A stretch of 24,069 bases of DNA from a virus. The notes under the pieces were generated by a model. It saw nothing but the letters and a program-made list of their open reading frames with translations. It did not search any database and was not told the origin of the DNA. The position numbers and the translations under genes are program-made. Numbering within the stretch: position 1 is the first letter of the stretch; every line of letters starts with the position of its first letter. The stretch lies in the IMG/VR virus record IMGVR_UViG_3300009128_000129, positions 1 through 24,069 of that record, one strand, 5' to 3'. Shown in pieces: positions 17,995 to 24,069 of this stretch.

Positions 17995-20565
17995 ATGCCA
18001 TACACACTAGAAAAACCACCGGACTGGCTGAAGAACTTGCCAGCAGGGGCGATTAAGATCGGAGTGGCGGCACTTAACAGCGATTTTGAAAAGACGGGCA
18101 ATGAGGAAAGTGCCAGGAAAGCCGCCTGGGGTGCTATCAAGCAGAAATACGAGAAAGGCGATGACGACACATGGCGGGCCAAGCAGGATGTGAGCCTGGA
18201 TGATATCCGCGATATGATCTGGAAAGCCCTGGATGAAAGGCAAAAAGATGCCTACCTGCAGGACGTTTATGGCGCTTACATGGTGTATGAGGCGGACAGG
18301 AAATACTACAAGCTGGCCTACTCCATCCTGGACGGAGAAGTACAGTTCGGGAGTGACCCAATGGAGGTGAAGAAAGAGTGGGTTATTGCTAATACCAAAC
18401 CACTGGAGATGCCCGTGCGGCTTGTACAGGCAACCGACCCTGAAGGTGCGTCATGGGAAATCGTTATCTGCGAGCCTGGGCTTACAAAAAACGGGTGGTA
18501 TCACCCAGAAGAGGTGTTGCGGGCGTCGGCGGATCTTTTTGAGGGCGTTAGCTTAAATTTTTATGATCTGCCCAAAAAAGGGGCAACGCATATACAGGAC
18601 TCACTTTTTGACCTAAAAAAGTTCCTGGTGGCAAATAAGGCAGGCTGGATAGAAAAGGTGCGTTATGTGGCAGGTGAAGGATTGAAGGGGACATTACACT
18701 TTCTCGATTCGTTTAAGTGGCTGGGCAAAAATCTCCTGGCGGCAATGGCTGAGGGGGCGCGGGTTTACGGTTTATCCTATGACGCTCCCGCACAGGCGAA
18801 GAAAAGCACCATCGATGGCCGGTCGGTCCTCGAACTGGTGAAGTTATATGGCGTAGATAGCGTGGACATAGTGGACCGGCCCGCGGCCGGTGGTAAATTT
18901 ATCCGGGCCGTGGCGGCCCAAAAGGAGGGAGATATCATGAATAAGCAAGAATTATGGAACATGATTGAAAAAGCACGGCCCGAGCTGCTGAAGGGGAAGA
19001 CGTTGGAGGCTATCTCGGATGAGGAGTTGACCGGGCTTGTGCGGATGGCGATGGAGCCGGGGGCTGACCAGTCGGCAGGCGATGGGAATCAGCCGGCAGT
19101 TGACAGTCAGCAGTCGGCAAACCAGGGCGGAGACGGTGACCCTGGTGTGACGAGAGAGGATTTTGACAAGCTGCGGTGTGATATGGCGCTGAAAGACAAG
19201 CTGGCCGGGAGTGATCTGGACGAGGCCGGAAGGAAGCATATCTGGGAGCGCTTTCATGGTCGCGTTTTTGAAGAGGCCGAGCTGGACAAGGAGCTTGGCG
19301 CGTTGAAAGACTTGCTGGCCACCAAGGCACAGATGGATCAAGGCGCAGGGGCCGGTGATGTTGATGGCATCCCTGCCAGTGGACGCATCTGCGTGGGTAT
19401 TGGTACCCTTGAGAGGGCGCAGATGGCCGTGGACAGGATGTTTGGGCTCACGAAGGAAGACATGGAAGGCTTTGCCCGCATGGAGCGGCTGGATCATAAG
19501 CCGTTCTTTGAGGATGTGCGCAGTGCGCAGGATTACCAGGAGATGGACAAAGTGCCACCCTTTTCATCCTTGCATGAAATGTATGTCTTTTTCACGGGTG
19601 ATCCTGAAGTGAGAGGGGTTTTTAACCAGAAAGGGTTAAAGGCCAGGATGGATATCACGAGTTCAACGTTTACTTATGCCTTTGGCAACACCCTTGGTAG
19701 ACGGTTGGTGAAGGATTATCTGGCCGCTAATTTCCGGGAAGATCTCATAATCAGCGTGGCAAAGTCGGTGAAGGATTTCAGGCAGCAAGAAGCAGTTAAG
19801 GTCGGCTTTTTCGGAGACCTTGACACGGTAGACCCGGAAACAGCCGATTACCAGGAGATTGCTGCTGTGACCGATGAAGAGGCCACCTACACGCTGGCAC
19901 AGAAAGGAAACCTTTTGACGATCACCAGAAAGACGATCATCAACGATGACCTCTCTCTTGTGCAGAGGCTTGTGTCCCGGTTAGGCCGTGCAGCCAGGCG
20001 CACCCATGCCCAGTATGTGTGGGATATGTGGGTTGACAATGACAATTGCAGTGATGGGACGGCTTGGCACACCTCCGGGCATGGAAACCTGGGAGCGGCG
20101 GCATTGAGCATTACCACGGCCCTGGCGGCCTGGAAGGCCCTGGCCAAAATGACCGAAAAGGACAGTGCAAAGCGGATCGGGCTCTTAGACGATCCTGGCC
20201 TAAAGGTCTCCCTGATTCATCCGCCGGACCTGTTCGACACAGCGGATATTGTGGCAAATAACGAGTACTATCCAGGATCAACGACCAACCTGAATGACCG
20301 CAATCCCATGAGAAACAAGTTGGTACCCGTACAGGTGAGCTTGCTCACGGATACCAATGACTGGGGCATCATTGCACCCAATGCGCTGGTGGACCATGTT
20401 GAGATGGGGTACTTGAACGGCCGTCGGGAGCCGGAGATGTTTGTAGCCGACTCGCCGCAGAGCGAGCAGGTCTTTGTGGCCGATAAGATTCGGTACAAGA
20501 TCCGTCATGAGTACGCTGGCACGCCAGTGGATTATGTGGGGAGCTATAAGGCGCAAGTCGCCTAA
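17995..20565 (+). CDS. fusion: ChaB-like / prohead protease / scaffold / gpT-type major capsid
   Basis: An 856-residue protein with four parts. Residues 1-60 resemble ChaB (PPDWLKNLPAGAIKIGVAAL, then a short helix ending WGAIKQKYEKGDDDTW). Residues 140-305 fit a caudoviral prohead protease, with candidate catalytic H199 and S261 (VYGLSYDAP) and the ending VDSVDIVDRPAAGG. Residues 315-450 are helical and acidic like a scaffold, with repeat-encoded residues 359-377. From about 475 to the end the sequence fits a Mu gpT-type capsid protein (SLHEMYVFFTGDPEVRGVFN, DITSSTFTYAFGNTLGRRLV). In Mu these are separate I, Z and T genes. An internal ribosome-binding site at 18922-18929 could yield scaffold-capsid separately. 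Confidence 0.85.
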   Translation: MPYTLEKPPDWLKNLPAGAIKIGVAALNSDFEKTGNEESARKAAWGAIKQKYEKGDDDTWRAKQDVSLDDIRDMIWKALDERQKDAYLQDVYGAYMVYEADRKYYKLAYSILDGEVQFGSDPMEVKKEWVIANTKPLEMPVRLVQATDPEGASWEIVICEPGLTKNGWYHPEEVLRASADLFEGVSLNFYDLPKKGATHIQDSLFDLKKFLVANKAGWIEKVRYVAGEGLKGTLHFLDSFKWLGKNLLAAMAEGARVYGLSYDAPAQAKKSTIDGRSVLELVKLYGVDSVDIVDRPAAGGKFIRAVAAQKEGDIMNKQELWNMIEKARPELLKGKTLEAISDEELTGLVRMAMEPGADQSAGDGNQPAVDSQQSANQGGDGDPGVTREDFDKLRCDMALKDKLAGSDLDEAGRKHIWERFHGRVFEEAELDKELGALKDLLATKAQMDQGAGAGDVDGIPASGRICVGIGTLERAQMAVDRMFGLTKEDMEGFARMERLDHKPFFEDVRSAQDYQEMDKVPPFSSLHEMYVFFTGDPEVRGVFNQKGLKARMDITSSTFTYAFGNTLGRRLVKDYLAANFREDLIISVAKSVKDFRQQEAVKVGFFGDLDTVDPETADYQEIAAVTDEEATYTLAQKGNLLTITRKTIINDDLSLVQRLVSRLGRAARRTHAQYVWDMWVDNDNCSDGTAWHTSGHGNLGAAALSITTALAAWKALAKMTEKDSAKRIGLLDDPGLKVSLIHPPDLFDTADIVANNEYYPGSTTNLNDRNPMRNKLVPVQVSLLTDTNDWGIIAPNALVDHVEMGYLNGRREPEMFVADSPQSEQVFVADKIRYKIRHEYAGTPVDYVGSYKAQVA
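18937..20565 (+). CDS. nested in-frame product: scaffold-capsid (internal start)
   Basis: AAGGAGGG at 18922-18929 lies seven bases before ATG 18937, which is in frame (residue 315 of the long ORF). It is a stronger ribosome-binding site than most in this window and lies exactly at the border between the protease (ending RPAAGGKFIRAVAAQKEGDI) and the scaffold part (NKQELWNMIEKARPELLKGK). Translation from it would give a 542-residue scaffold-capsid protein without the protease, in large amounts, while occasional translation of the long form supplies the protease. Nested starts are well known in head genes, for example lambda C/Nu3. Evidence here is sequence only. Confidence 0.65.
   Translation: MNKQELWNMIEKARPELLKGKTLEAISDEELTGLVRMAMEPGADQSAGDGNQPAVDSQQSANQGGDGDPGVTREDFDKLRCDMALKDKLAGSDLDEAGRKHIWERFHGRVFEEAELDKELGALKDLLATKAQMDQGAGAGDVDGIPASGRICVGIGTLERAQMAVDRMFGLTKEDMEGFARMERLDHKPFFEDVRSAQDYQEMDKVPPFSSLHEMYVFFTGDPEVRGVFNQKGLKARMDITSSTFTYAFGNTLGRRLVKDYLAANFREDLIISVAKSVKDFRQQEAVKVGFFGDLDTVDPETADYQEIAAVTDEEATYTLAQKGNLLTITRKTIINDDLSLVQRLVSRLGRAARRTHAQYVWDMWVDNDNCSDGTAWHTSGHGNLGAAALSITTALAAWKALAKMTEKDSAKRIGLLDDPGLKVSLIHPPDLFDTADIVANNEYYPGSTTNLNDRNPMRNKLVPVQVSLLTDTNDWGIIAPNALVDHVEMGYLNGRREPEMFVADSPQSEQVFVADKIRYKIRHEYAGTPVDYVGSYKAQVA
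19069..19126 (+). repeat. family A heptads inside the scaffold region
   Basis: Units cagtcggcagg, cagttga, cagtcag, cagtcgg end in caaaccaggg. Only the left half of the family A element exists, as in 4281-4328 and 10465-10482. It is read in frame as residues 359-377 (QSAGDGNQPAVDSQQSANQ), between the two scaffold parts. Confidence 0.85.
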
Positions 20566-20569
20566 TATG

Positions 20570-20647
20570 GGTTGGCCGGTTGGCCCGTGCGCCCGTTAGC
20601 CCGTAAAAAAGACCGGCTAACCGGCTAAACCGGCCAACGGGCAAACC
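20570..20647 (+). repeat. family B octad hairpin element
   Basis: An inverted repeat of about 35-nt arms with regular G/C alternation between the words cccgttag and ccggctaa, and an A-rich loop (cccgtaaaaaagaccggc). It starts after the capsid gene stop and ends 19 bases before ATG 20667. Confidence 0.9.
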
Positions 20648-20666
20648 AAAAAAAAGGAGGAAAACC

Positions 20667-21653
20667 ATGAAAAGATTTAACAAAATATGTTGGATTACAC
20701 TGGCCATTGTGCTGCTTATGTTTGTGGCATTTGAGGCAGCGGCCTATGATGTGAAACAGATCCATAGTCGATTTAAGGCCACGTCCGGGGAGGCATTGAC
20801 GACGGGTGAAGTGGTGTGCATCAAGGATGCGGACGGCTATGCCTATAAGGCGGACTCGGATGACTCCAGCCTGCGGCCTGCCGTAGGCATTGTGGGCAGC
20901 AAAACCGCGACGGCCTCTGGATCTGCCGTGGAGATTATTATCAGCGGTACACTTACTGGGTGGAGCAGCCTTGCCGAAGGTGGGGCGGTTTATCTGTCTC
21001 CGACGGCGGGAGACGTGAGTCAAAGCTCGCTGACCGCGGCCTATGAGCAGCAGGTCGGTGTGGCGATCTCGACCACTGATATCCTGTTCGACTTCAACGC
21101 CAAGGCCGGGACGCCGACGAATGCGGCCGTGAGCGGGACCCTGGCCGTGACGGGTACGACAACGCTTACCGGCAATCTGACCGCTAACGGCGCCGCGAAT
21201 ACCCTGTCAAACACGACCGCGAGCGGGACACTGACGGTGACAGGGACCACGACGACCAATGGCACCCTGGATGTGAATGGCGATTTGGCTGGTGACGGTG
21301 GTGGGGTAAGCTATGGCATGAAAACCAGCGTGGTGGAGAAAACGGGCAATTATACGTGTACCGCCACCACAGATGTGGGCAAGACGTTCACCAATGAGGG
21401 CTCAAGTGGCGAGATTACCTTTACGCTGCCCACAGCCGCCACGGGGTTGCAATATTGCTTTGCGAACGCGGACAGCAATGGCTATACCGTCAACGTTGAT
21501 CCGGGCGCTAGTGATCAGATCCTTGGTGAAACCAACTCTACCGAAGACAAGGTGCAGAGCACAAGCCAGGGTGATGTGATATGCCTGGAGGCCGTGGATG
21601 AAGTGAACTGGATCTCAAGAGGTGGCTTTGGTACTTGGGCGGATGCGGATTAA
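20667..21653 (+). CDS. fibre/decoration-like protein with signal peptide
   Basis: The 328-residue protein follows AAAAAAGGAGGAAAACC. Residues 1-26 look like a Sec signal peptide (MKRFNKICWITLAIVLLMFV, then AFEAAA before YD). Residues 28-140 form a beta-rich domain (TSGEALTTGEVVCIKDADGY, then RPAVGIVGSKTATASGSAVE) like phage head decoration/fibre base proteins. Residues 155-215 hold short Thr/Gly-rich repeats (SGTLAVTGTTTLTGNL, SGTLTVTGTTTTNGTL) as in trimeric fibres. The C-terminal part (GEITFTLPTAATGLQYCFAN ... CLEAVDEVNWISRGGFG) fits a fibre tip. A signal peptide on a virion protein is unusual because capsid parts normally assemble in the cytoplasm. Confidence 0.75.
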   Translation: MKRFNKICWITLAIVLLMFVAFEAAAYDVKQIHSRFKATSGEALTTGEVVCIKDADGYAYKADSDDSSLRPAVGIVGSKTATASGSAVEIIISGTLTGWSSLAEGGAVYLSPTAGDVSQSSLTAAYEQQVGVAISTTDILFDFNAKAGTPTNAAVSGTLAVTGTTTLTGNLTANGAANTLSNTTASGTLTVTGTTTTNGTLDVNGDLAGDGGGVSYGMKTSVVEKTGNYTCTATTDVGKTFTNEGSSGEITFTLPTAATGLQYCFANADSNGYTVNVDPGASDQILGETNSTEDKVQSTSQGDVICLEAVDEVNWISRGGFGTWADAD

Positions 21654-21655
21654 GT

Positions 21656-21718
21656 TGGTTAACCGGTTGGCCCGTTAGCCCGTGAAAAACACCGGCTAAC
21701 CGGCTAAACCGGCCAACC
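21656..21718 (+). repeat. family B octad hairpin element
   Basis: Arms of about 28 nt pair around cccgtgaaaaacaccggc. Left words are ccggttgg, cccgttag; right words are accggcta, accggcta, aaccggcc. It lies between the fibre-like gene and ATG 21738. Confidence 0.9.
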
Positions 21719-21737
21719 CAAAACAAGGAGACTAACA

Positions 21738-22025
21738 ATGGCAAATGACTGGACAAAAAACCCGATGGAGATCGACACGGCTGAGAACAACGCGGGTGAC
21801 TATCTGATAAATTATATGGAGTGGCATCCGAACGCGGCCAATGACGACCTGGAGGTGCAGGACGGTGCGGGCAATGTGCTGTGGAAGATACGGGCCATTG
21901 CGCCGTCGAGTAACGATGAGACATCGGGGATCGAAAAGACCGAGATCGGGGCGTTTCCCTTGCCAGCACATGGCCTCAATGTGGTGACCATTGATGGGGG
22001 AACGTTGTATGTGCACCTGAGATAA
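21738..22025 (+). CDS. small structural-module protein, 95 aa
   Basis: ATG 21738 follows AACAAGGAGAC. The protein is MANDWTKNPMEIDTAENNAG, then a beta-strand pattern (INYMEWHPNAANDDLEVQDG, then AGNVLWKIRAIAPSSNDETS, then FPLPAHGLNVVTIDGGTLYV). I associate this arrangement (TKNP-x-D ... DGAGNVLW ... G-LYVHL) with small beta proteins in fibre modules of deltaproteobacterial prophages; the function is not known. It has no signal peptide, unlike its neighbours. The stop runs into a family D repeat. Confidence 0.65.
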   Translation: MANDWTKNPMEIDTAENNAGDYLINYMEWHPNAANDDLEVQDGAGNVLWKIRAIAPSSNDETSGIEKTEIGAFPLPAHGLNVVTIDGGTLYVHLR

Positions 22026-22056
22026 TTGACGATTGATGATTGTCGATTGTCGATTG
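22025..22056 (+). repeat. family D heptad array (gattgtc orientation)
   Basis: Units ttgacga, ttgatga, ttgtcga, ttgtcga, ttgag. Same orientation as 17579-17611. It ends just before AGAGAGG and ATG 22069. Confidence 0.85.
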
Positions 22057-22068
22057 AGAGAGGATGCG

Positions 22069-23316
22069 ATGAAAAGATATTTCTGTGGGAGCGGCCTCAT
22101 GGCCGCGATGAGACATTTGGTCTGGCCGGGTATTGTGGTGGTATTGCTGATCATAGGTTTTTGTGCCCCTGGCATTGCAGACAAGATCGGCACCCTGGTG
22201 GAGGAAGAAGACGGCTCGCCGTCTTCCTACGCGGTGAAGCTGAAGTTTGGAAACGGCACGCTGACGGACAACGGTGACGGTACAGCGAGTATAGCAAACA
22301 TCTCGTCTGTGACAGTGCAGGACGAAGATGGCACACCGGCAGTGTCTGCTACTGGAATCAAGTTCAACAACGGCACGGTGACAGATAACGGCGATGGCAC
22401 GGCGAGTGTATCTTTAGTCGAGCCTGGCGGATCGGCAAATCAAGTACAATACATGATAGATGCTACAACTTTCGGCGGTGATGCTGGGATGACCTACACG
22501 CCCACGACAGACACGCTAAATATCCAGAGCGGGTCAAATAGTATCTCAATAAGCCCGACCCATATCCAGAAAAGTGGCGCCGCGGGCGATCACATGTATT
22601 TTGACGCACAGGGTCAAAATTATGTGTTTAATGATGATGGCGACGACTCTGACTTTCGGGTTGAGGGTGATACTAATGCTAACTTGCTTTACATTGATGC
22701 GGGCAACGACAAAATTGGTATTGGAAATTCGTCGCCTGCGCAACACCTGGAAGTCGGGAGCGACCCGACGGATGGGAATGTGGAAATTAACGGTTCTCTG
22801 TGGGCGGGGGTTCTTGAGCTTACAGAGGACGGCGGCAAGGCTGGGCCGATAATCAATATGCCGGTGAGCGGTACGCCTGCGGCAGATACAGAGCAGTCTT
22901 ATCCTTTTGCCATAGATGGTACTAATATCTTGACTATCTATTCCAAGGCTGATGGTGATGGCGAAATCTATTCGCCCGCTGTTCATTTGCATGGTTTGGA
23001 TGTTGACGAGGCCCAGACGGTTACGATCCCTGATAGTGGTGATGGGGCAGCGGCCACGTATACGTTAACACCCACGAGGTCATATGTGGAGGTCACATGT
23101 GCGGATGCAAATGGGTGTGTGTTGACTATGGGCGAAAACGGCATTGACGAGGGGACCAAAACCGAGTTGGCAAACGCAGGCGCAAACCCTTACACCATAC
23201 AGGACACCGCTGGTGTGTCTGAGATGGAAGGTGATTTTACTGCCGGACAATATGACCTGATATCGTTTCGTGACATGGGCGATAGGTGGCTTGAACGCTT
23301 TCGGAAAAACAATTAA
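22069..23316 (+). CDS. large fibre-like protein with signal peptide/anchor
   Basis: ATG 22069 is preferred to 22033, where the frame would be repeat-encoded (MMIVDCRLRED). The 415-residue protein has a basic start, then a hydrophobic segment (LVWPGIVVVLLIIGFCAPGI) followed by AD, fitting a signal peptide. Two copies of KF-NNGT-TDNGDGTAS occur near residues 60-110. The middle has fibre-type sequence (GDHMYFDAQGQNYVFNDDGD, then IGIGNSSPAQHLEVGSDPTD), a pattern common in trimeric tail-fibre shafts. The C-terminus (FTAGQYDLISFRDMGDRWLE) resembles the end of fibre proteins. It probably is a surface-exposed fibre or adhesin; the export signal is unexplained. Confidence 0.7.
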   Translation: MKRYFCGSGLMAAMRHLVWPGIVVVLLIIGFCAPGIADKIGTLVEEEDGSPSSYAVKLKFGNGTLTDNGDGTASIANISSVTVQDEDGTPAVSATGIKFNNGTVTDNGDGTASVSLVEPGGSANQVQYMIDATTFGGDAGMTYTPTTDTLNIQSGSNSISISPTHIQKSGAAGDHMYFDAQGQNYVFNDDGDDSDFRVEGDTNANLLYIDAGNDKIGIGNSSPAQHLEVGSDPTDGNVEINGSLWAGVLELTEDGGKAGPIINMPVSGTPAADTEQSYPFAIDGTNILTIYSKADGDGEIYSPAVHLHGLDVDEAQTVTIPDSGDGAAATYTLTPTRSYVEVTCADANGCVLTMGENGIDEGTKTELANAGANPYTIQDTAGVSEMEGDFTAGQYDLISFRDMGDRWLERFRKNN

Positions 23317-23340
23317 AAGCTAATGAGGAGAGATAAAAGG

Positions 23341-23784
23341 ATGAAAGTATTTAAAGGCTTGCTGGTCTTGGTTTTTGTGTTTTGTGGCTCTGGCGTAAGT
23401 GCGGAGCAAACCATTCCGCTGCCCGGAGATAATGGGGCGAATGTCGAATATGTCAAGGTGGACGAAGGCACTATGCGGGTGACCGTGGACTCGTATGTGC
23501 AGCAATTGACGAGGACCGAATGCGTGCCTGTGTCGGTGCCATATACAAAAACGGTGTTCGGGTCGGCGGTTGATTATCAAAGGAGCGAGATTGTAAACGA
23601 CATCGCACAAATAAACGCAGCGATAGAGGATGCTAACACCCAATTTGCCTCCGAGACCGCAGAGAATACCGAACGGGCAGGCAGGCTTGTTTCGGAAAAA
23701 GAGAAGAAGATTGCGGCAATGGAGAGCAAGCTTGCCATTAAGCAAGCAATCCTGGATGAAATGGATGCCCAGAAAATTAAGTAG
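23341..23784 (+). CDS. exported coiled-coil protein, 147 aa
   Basis: ATG 23341 follows GAGGAGAGATAAAAGG. Residues 1-22 form a signal peptide (MKVFKGLLVLVFVFCGSGVS, then AE). The mature part starts with a beta segment (YVKVDEGTMRVTVDSYVQQL) and then a long helix (VDYQRSEIVNDIAQINAAIE, then TAENTERAGRLVSEKEKKIA, then MESKLAIKQAILDEM) consistent with a coiled coil. It could be a fibre-associated chaperone or linker; I recognise no family. The next gene starts ten bases after its stop. Confidence 0.65.
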   Translation: MKVFKGLLVLVFVFCGSGVSAEQTIPLPGDNGANVEYVKVDEGTMRVTVDSYVQQLTRTECVPVSVPYTKTVFGSAVDYQRSEIVNDIAQINAAIEDANTQFASETAENTERAGRLVSEKEKKIAAMESKLAIKQAILDEMDAQKIK

Positions 23785-23794
23785 GAGAAACGCC

Positions 23795-24069
23795 TTGAAA
23801 AGATTTTTAATTTTTACCATAGCGGTTTTGAGCTTTGTGGTAGCTCCTGCGCTGTCAATGGCAGGGGCGCAGCCGGAAGCGGGGCTTGTGGGTCATTGGT
23901 TATTGGCTGAGCAAGACTTTGATGGGACGGACACTATTTACGATAAAGCTGGCTCAAATGATGGCACAGGCACAAATATTGCTTCAGCTGATTTTGTGGC
24001 TGGTTATGATGGCAAAGATAACACAGCCATTGATTTTGATGGGAGTAGTGAGTATATAGCAACAACTGG
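23795..24069 (+). CDS. LamG/lectin-like exported protein (3' partial)
   Basis: TTG 23795 follows GTAGGAGAAA, and the frame is open to the window end. The N-terminus is a signal peptide (MKRFLIFTIAVLSFVVAPAL, then SMAGA). Then comes a concanavalin/LamG-type opening: AGLVGHWLLAEQDFDGTDTI, YDKAGSNDGTGTN, and AIDFDGSSEYIATT, with G-x-W and the DFDGSSEYI strand characteristic of that family. LamG domains bind sugars or proteins on cell surfaces and are found in phage receptor-binding proteins. The rest of the protein is outside the window. Confidence 0.7.
   Translation, partial: MKRFLIFTIAVLSFVVAPALSMAGAQPEAGLVGHWLLAEQDFDGTDTIYDKAGSNDGTGTNIASADFVAGYDGKDNTAIDFDGSSEYIATT

Noticed and set aside
4281-22056. 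The repeated sequences as CRISPR arrays
   Set aside because: Units are only 7-9 bases, contiguous and without unique spacers, and no cas genes are visible.
22033-22068. N-terminal extension of the fibre-like gene
   Set aside because: Repeat-derived (MMIVDCRLRED); AGAGAGG before ATG 22069 and the signal peptide fit the shorter form.
1-24069. tRNA or rRNA genes, insertion sequences, phage ends
   Set aside because: No tRNA-like cloverleaf, rRNA segment, IS transposase other than the MuA-like gene, or prophage terminal inverted sequence was recognised by eye.

Overview
The window is most of a Mu-like (transposable) prophage in what looks like a sulfate-reducer-type deltaproteobacterium (Desulfobacterota). 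The phage class is clear: a DDE MuA-type transposase with a DNA-binding N-terminus, a MuB-type AAA ATPase, a GemA-family protein, a Mu gp28-type terminase, a gpF-type morphogenesis protein and a gpT-type capsid all lie in Mu order on the + strand. The host is inferred from protein flavour and repeat style only. Neither prophage end is visible: the first and last genes run off the window, and no attachment or terminal sequence was found.

Layout. 1-1185: small early regulators, including a CII-like protein and a HTH protein. 1186-4286: transposition module (MuA, a 55-residue ORF, MuB). 4338-9718: early/middle accessory genes, including HTH proteins, GemA, a zinc-finger/HTH protein, several one-helix membrane peptides and many small unknowns. 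9721-10648: an ORF6N antirepressor-like protein with a C-terminal HTH and a 40-residue protein. 10649-10896: no gene; a structured RNA ending in a strong intrinsic terminator separates the early and late halves. 10897-12692: lysis module (lytic transglycosylase, holin, unknown, small membrane protein). 12812-17911: packaging and head assembly (terminase small and large subunits, portal, gpF-like, small head protein). 17995-20565: one long ORF joining a ChaB-like segment, a prohead protease, a scaffold and a gpT-type major capsid protein, with a strong internal ribosome-binding site. 20667-24069: fibre or decoration-like proteins, four of five with apparent Sec signal peptides, the last a LamG-like protein cut by the window end.

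The most unusual property is a set of unrelated short-word repeats with strict periods of 7, 8 or 9 bases. They sit at a large share of the gene junctions, usually from the stop codon of one gene to just before the ribosome-binding site of the next. The main period-7 family forms long hairpins around a loop that is always 24 nt. The period-8 family forms similar hairpins from different words. Copies also lie in frame inside genes, in linkers and at termini, and they provide the stop codons of several genes. Possible effects are mRNA processing, translational insulation between genes, or selfish spread of a host-wide element. All functional statements are family recognition by eye; no database search was run.
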